DNA from: Pterois miles
Lineage: Eukaryota > Chordata > Actinopteri > Perciformes > Scorpaenidae
Assembly: GCA_947000775.1 (NCBI GenBank)
Contig: CAMQGK010000565.1
Span: 10,644,001-10,708,000 of the forward strand
Length of the DNA stretch: 64,000 nucleotides
Direction of reading: 5' to 3'
The translations under genes and the position numbers were made by a program. Below are positions 59,190 through 64,000 of this stretch, in pieces. How positions within the stretch are numbered: the stretch's first letter is position 1; each line of letters starts with the position of its first letter. The notes beneath the pieces are model-generated. The model saw nothing but the letters and a program-made list of their open reading frames with translations, was not told the origin of the DNA and made no database searches.

Positions 59190-59375
59190 CTTTATTACAT
59201 TCATACATGAAATTTGAGCTTTGACCCATGCTGTAAACCACCCAGGAGAAGCAACTTGGGGTTCAGTGTCTTGCTCAAGGACACTTTGACATGCCGGCTG
59301 TAGGAGCTGGGGATCGAACTGCCAACCTTGTGGTTAAAGGGCGACCTGCTCTACCCGCTGACCTACAGCCGCCCC
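59190..59375 (-). mobile_element. tRNA-derived SINE
   Basis: The minus-strand head GGGGCGGCTGTAGGTCAGCG, then GGTAGAGCAGGTCGCCC (A box region) and GGCAGTTCGATCCC (B box). The body has TCCTTGAGCAAGACACTGAA. It is related to 34905-35196. Confidence 0.85.
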
Positions 59376-59379
59376 TAAC

Positions 59380-60290
59380 TAATCATGATGAAATATTTTA
59401 ATCAACTGACTTTAATATTAACAGGAGTACATGATAACTTTTATTTTTTCTTTAATGCTTATTTACTAATGTTGTCATATTTATTATTTCAGTGAACTGT
59501 ATATTTGTATTGGAAGCACCATAGTCAGCCTACATTGACTTGACTGAGGGATCATAGTTACCGTACTAACAGCAGGGCATATAAATGACTGACATCTTTA
59601 GATGAAAATATCAAAATGATGTGATATTTTTAGAAAAATAATCAGATTTTAATATTTGGTCTCACTTCAGTGGGAGTTTTGAGTCGGGCTGGTCTTGGAC
59701 TTGAGGGCGTTTTGACTCATTTTTCAAGGATGGTTTTACACGTAACAACCAAAGTCAGAAAATATTAGACTGTTGTAGCTTCATAACTTGTAAAATTTCC
59801 AATATACGATCATTTTTAAAGTTTTCTCAGTATTTGAATGATAATTTTTGCAAAATTTAGGCAGCTTTAAGTTGTTTTGCTGTCCGTAGAGCAAAGGGTG
59901 CATTGAAAGTTCAAATTTGTTGAACTTTGACCTCAACGTGCACTGACCTTTTGGCTGCATTTACACCAGAAATTAACATGTGATCTGTGTCTGGATACCT
60001 TATTGTAAACGTTATATTTACACCTGGGTTGAAATGCATACTTGTTATGTTGATTGTGTCTGCATTGTGATCAGATTCCAATTGGTTCGGCGAGGCCGGC
60101 TCACATGACGTGTCCCAGGTCTAGACTGCACTATGGGCTGGACCTCTAGTTGCTGGGGACGAGGTCATTCCAGCCAAAGAAACAGACGCAGTTAGGTGAA
60201 CCCAGATTTTTTTTTTTTTTTTTAATGTGGTCACACTGTTTGGGTTGCATTTACACCTGATAGTAACATGTTTTTATCCTACTACTGATG
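59380..60290. other. Intergenic DNA, nothing recognised
   Basis: No supported gene or element apart from a poly-T run at about 60208. Confidence 0.4.
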
Positions 60291-60293
60291 ATG

Positions 60294-60557
60294 TACCGTA
60301 TTTGTTGCACTACAAGGTGCACTTAAAATCGCCCAACTCTTTAACTCAGATACTGATGATGAAGGATTTGATGGATTTGTGGAAGAGGAATGAACTGAAA
60401 AGTGAGTGTATTGTTTTGTAGTTCATGTGTTACAACTGAAAAATGATGAGTTATTGAGTTATTAAATGAATTGAATAAAGTCTGACTTAGCTGACGGTTT
60501 TGTTTCGCTTAATGCGCCTTATAATCCGGTGCACTTTATAGTGCGAAAAATACTGTA
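60294..60557. mobile_element. MITE with TACCGTATTT ends
   Basis: The left end TACCGTATTTGTTGCACTAC and the right end, in reverse TACAGTATTTTTCGCACTAT, form inverted repeats of about 27 bp. The interior has a short acidic frame (about 60350-60390) resembling the C-terminal end of a transposase of the parent element. A common vertebrate repeat. Confidence 0.75.
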
Positions 60558-60817
60558 ATCCAGGTCGAGATCGCAGTTTAGTCCCATGGGTATATGTGAG
60601 CACAGGAAATGGATGATGGCTACTGCTTGTGCTGTGATTAGACATGGCAGATAAAGTAATAATGTGCTACATCGTGGCTAATACTGCAACATTTCTGACC
60701 AATCCCAGACCCCGCTGTACCCTAAAGCTCTACATTGTTTCTCACAGACGAGCAGGGATTTAAACAACAGATATTTTCTCTTGTCAGACATAAATAATAG
60801 CATCATAATGACTACAC

Positions 60818-60823
60818 TTTATT
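60818..60823 (-). terminator. Possible polyadenylation signal for hyaluronidase B
   Basis: AATAAA on the minus strand, about 240 nt past the copy B stop codon. It is the nearest canonical signal I noticed. Its use is an inference. Confidence 0.35.
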
Positions 60824-61064
60824 CAGTCAAAACCTTATGTTGAGACCTTATATCATTGATAATAATCATAATATAAACCTTGGTTTAGTTTAAAACAAGC
60901 TTATTCTAAAAGGAAGTTGTGTGAATGAGGCAGAGCTATTTGGAGAAAGTCAGTAAAGAAATTTATGAAAATGCAGGTAAAAACAGTCAGAAATAATAAA
61001 ACCATTGTCCTTTTTTCTGTAATCGCACGTCCTGTGTCACAGATATCAGCTTCGTGTGATCACT

Positions 61065-63527
61065 TTACTTCCACATCACGACATACATGAGACAGATCAG
61101 TTTCATCACCAGCAGGAGGGGGCGTGGCCCGCGAGCGCCTCCATTCTTTGAGGTGAAGACAGTCTTGTTGATGACGTTGAAAATCATGACCGATCGACAC
61201 GGCTGCTCGGTGTAGCACATGCAGTCGAATCTGCGGTCGAACCAGTTGACGTCATCCTGCGACAGGCCTCCGCTCACAGTCAGCGGGCCGCCGCGGTGTT
61301 TCCGCTCGATCCGGTAACGGCGCGGGTCGAGGTGGAGGAAGACGTCGTCGTCCCAGCGCTTCCTCACGCAGCGACCTAGGCCCTGGCAGAGCGCCTCGCT
61401 GCAGAGTTGCGTCGCTGTGGTGACGTTCAGGATGTACGGGTTCATGACCTTGTCCAGGTGGCTTTTAGCGTCAAAGCAGGAGTCCTGCGGGGATATGAAG
61501 TCAGTTAGCGGCTGTTACGTTGCAAATAAATTCCCAGAAAAGCCCAGAGGGATGCCACTTTCTACCTCTGTCTTTACGACGTTCATGTCTCCCCAGGAAA
61601 TGACGCCAGCGGCGCCGAGAGCAGCAGCCTCTCCGATGGTGTTCACCAGATCGAACTGCAAAAAAAAAAAAAAAAAAGAGCCAATCTACAAGAACAGCCC
61701 GTCACACCGTTGTGTTGATTAATGAACAGCAAAATCAAAAGTAACCTTAAGACAGCAATTTTTTTCTGTTTTGTTTTAATTTCCACAGAATAAAAAACAC
61801 TTTTTTTTCAATAATGACCCAATTTCTTGATAACAATTGATCTTAAGATATTAAGCTTATTATTAAGATGTTTTCCAAGAGGGTGTCTACAAACTCTTGT
61901 GAATTTTTGCATTTGTTTCCCAAAGAAGTACTTTACAATGAAGTACACACATATTAAAGTTGGCATTTTTCAATCTGTGAGAACGCTGTAGATGTTAGCT
62001 GCTCAGGCGGCACTGATTGTTATTAAAAGTGTCTGACATTAAAGAAAGAGTCTCGCTCGAGGTGAAGTCTTTTTGTGAAATGTTAACGCTGGCAGTTCAG
62101 GTTGAAAAATACTGACGTTACCCTTTAAGAGTGTAGGGATTTGAAAAATGGTCCTGATCAGGCGGAGAGCATTTTAACGGCCTGGGGCATCTTTTTGTAA
62201 TTGTTTTCAATGTGATAATGACAGTTTTTTTGAGGTACATCAACTTCTCAGTACGAACACTTAAATGACCTTCATTTAAATCATTATATCCTAAAAGGTG
62301 TAAAATAAAAATGGCTGTATCCATGCTAGCTAGCTGGCTACAGCAGACAGTACATGTTGAGAGAAACTATACTTTCTTTGGCTATTGTTAAAATTTTTCT
62401 GCATCCACTTAATACTCTGTCCACAAAATACATCATCATGTTTACTCAAAGAAAATGGGTCTATATACTTGAAACGCAGCGAATCAGAGACCAGTATTTG
62501 ACATATGCATGTGTAGTATGTAACAAACATTGTGTCTAAAGGTGACATAAAAGTGTGTCTGTTTGAGCAATGACCGGTGTCTGACCTCTGACATGTAGAT
62601 GTCGGTGGTGTCCTTGTACAAGGGGCGAATGTAGGCATGGATGGGGATGGAGTAGTTGCTGTTGGGGAGCATCGACACCCTCATGGCCTCCTGGATACGA
62701 TGCCGGACATACTGCCGGGCCTGCTGGGAGTCTCTGATCACCAGCTCCAGGTAGATGGACGGAAAGAGTGCCGTGGACTCTCTCCAGAGCCACATCAGTT
62801 CGTCGTTCCTTTTCTTCTCGAGGGCGGGACACTGTCCAGTGAAGCTCGCCATGTTCTTGTTGAAGTCGTAGTTGTAGCAGTCGGGGAACAGGTAGTAGCC
62901 CCAGAGTCTGTTGGGCCGCAGCCTCCTCCCAATGCGGATGGAATGGACAAAGTACCTTCTGGCTGCACGTTCAAACTCAATCTTCGCCTGGTTCTCAGCC
63001 TCGTTGTCGGACAATGAGGCGTTCTTGTTCTTGACCGTTTCGATGGAAACCCGTCTGTAGATGTCTTTGCTGCCCCAGTTTCGGATCCACTGTGGCCTCC
63101 ACTCTTCAAAATCAAGCACGGCGAGGCCCGGCTGGTTGGAAGGCATGTAGTACTTGATGTCATCCTCGGCGAGGTTGTAGTGCTCCTGCATGTCTATCAG
63201 CTGCGGCAGGCCCTTGTCGTATATTTTGCCAGTTTTTTCATTTATGTGGGGGAAGATGCCGAAGCGGTCGATGTAGAATAGGCTGATGGTTTGGTTGGTC
63301 GCCGTCTTCAGCGTGCTGCTGATCAGTTGGAAGTAGGAGAGGTCGAGCGGCATGCTGAAGCGGGTTTCGCAGAGCTCGGTCGGGGCGTTCCACATGAACA
63401 TGAAGTGGTGGCCGGGACAGAGGGGAGGGTCTGTCCTTGGTAGGGCCCATCCGGACCACATCAGGGCCAACATGGGGATGAATATAGAGAAGAAGTGTTG
63501 GTCATCGAGCAGTTTGAGGTGGTTCAT
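61065..63527 (-). CDS. PH-20/HYAL4-like hyaluronidase, copy B
   Basis: This is the tandem paralogue of copy A on the same strand, about 7.2 kb away. The coding exons are 63527-62586 (314 codons), 61655-61566 (90 bp) and 61484-61065, giving 483 residues. It has the same signal peptide and the same catalytic pair D139/E141. Residues 1-93 and about 202-314 are identical to copy A, including at silent sites. Residues 94-201 differ at many positions, mostly by amino-acid replacement. The C-terminal region differs from A: there is an extra IFNVINKT stretch with a possible glycosylation site, and the tail ends VVMWK. The first intron is 930 bp against 348 bp in A, mainly because of an insertion beside the donor. 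No frameshift or internal stop was seen in the spliced reading, so it is probably functional. Confidence 0.93.
61485..61565 (-). other. 81-nt mini-intron of hyaluronidase B (contains in-frame stop)
   Basis: Same position, length, donor and acceptor as the mini-intron of copy A. A substitution creates an in-frame TAA in mid-intron, so retention here would truncate the protein. This contrast confirms that the segment is an intron in both genes. Confidence 0.88.
62038..62576. mobile_element. 539-bp insertion in intron 1 of hyaluronidase B with 9-bp flanking direct repeats
   Basis: The sequence GTGTCTGAC occurs at 62029-62037 and again at 62577-62585. Copy A has it once, at the equivalent site beside the exon. 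The intervening 539 bp is absent from copy A. This is the signature of an insertion with a 9-bp target-site duplication. No clear terminal inverted repeats or coding capacity are visible. The insert includes a stretch (about 62225-62320) also found near 15770 and 35480, so it belongs at least partly to a dispersed repeat. Confidence 0.7.
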
Positions 63528-64000
63528 CTTGAAACAGTAATCTGTGAGGAAAAGTAAACAGAAACACAAATCAGAAAAATTAAGAGGTCAGAATGAGTTC
63601 CTGTTGTGCTCCGATTTAGCTTTTCGCTAACTAAAATGGTGAACATGGTGAGCATTATACTGGCTAAACATCAACATGTTAGCATGTCACCATTAGCTGT
63701 TCCTTGGCACAACCTCGCAGAGCCTCTAGCATTGCTGTAAACACAAAATTAGGGGGAAAACCACATGTAAAGGGGTTAAAAGTCTGGATCTTTTCAGGTT
63801 TTCTGGATTGTAGCATTAGACTTCTGGGTGTGTTTGTGTGTCTCTGGGAGAGATGTTGAGCTACAGCAAAACAAAACTGCACAGGTGACCTGTTTTTGAT
63901 ACTGGGTACTGTGCAGTTCCTCCAATGCATTGAAAAGGACAATTCAACGAGTGCAGTTTTCATGTAAAATGGAAGAACGATGCCACTCTTGACAAAGAGG
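63528..64000. other. Upstream region of hyaluronidase B
   Basis: The acceptor at 63542-63545 lies 14 nt before the start codon. Homology to the region upstream of copy A continues to about 63728, with an extra 10-11 nt in B near 63700. Beyond that it is unique and no first exon was placed. Confidence 0.5.

Noticed and set aside
62637..63017. Antisense open frames within both hyaluronidase exons (also 55432-55812)
   Set aside because: Present in both copies because the exons are duplicated. The opposite strand holds the clear GH56 protein.

Overview
This 64 kb window is vertebrate nuclear DNA, almost certainly from a teleost fish and probably a percomorph. The genes are split by GT-AG introns, and the sequence between them is full of typical fish repeats: Tc1-like transposons, tRNA-derived SINEs, MITEs, hAT fragments and many microsatellites. 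No prokaryotic features, CRISPR arrays, operons or viral genes were seen.

Four protein-coding genes can be supported. (1) The 3' ten exons of pot1, the shelterin single-strand telomere-binding protein, run on the + strand from 16627 to 27821. The first OB fold and start codon were not found in bases 1-16626, so they probably lie upstream of the window. (2) A complete two-exon gpr37 orphan GPCR gene lies on the + strand at 30927-37923. (3, 4) Two tandem PH-20/HYAL4-like hyaluronidase genes lie on the - strand at 54454-56322 and 61065-63527, each with three coding exons. The order pot1 - gpr37 - hyaluronidases matches human 7q31 (POT1 - GPR37 - SPAM1/HYAL4), so this is a conserved syntenic block. 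TMEM229A, which lies between GPR37 and SPAM1 in mammals, was not seen.

Layout: 1-16626 is probably pot1 intron or 5' flank, holding a degraded Tc1 element with long terminal inverted repeats, a second Tc1 fragment, SINEs and one conserved-looking non-coding block. 16627-27950 holds the pot1 exons, with intronic foldback, TTAA-type and pyrimidine-tract repeats. 28-30.4 kb is a short repeat-rich spacer with CTCF-like motifs. 30.4-37.9 kb is gpr37 with its GC-rich leader. 38-54.4 kb is gene-poor and contains a nearly perfect 323-bp inverted repeat, GC-rich minisatellites and candidate regulatory blocks. 54.4-64 kb is the hyaluronidase tandem array.

The most interesting observations are: the mosaic relationship of the two hyaluronidases, with nucleotide-identical flanks around a diverged catalytic-region block; an 81-nt intron that is translatable in one copy and stop-containing in the other; an insertion in the second copy whose 9-bp flanking repeat is exactly the splice-donor region; the 323-bp inverted repeat; and a CTCF-like motif inside a pot1 coding exon. 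The four genes act in unrelated pathways (telomere protection, neuronal/glial signalling, hyaluronan breakdown), so their proximity reflects inherited synteny rather than a functional cluster.
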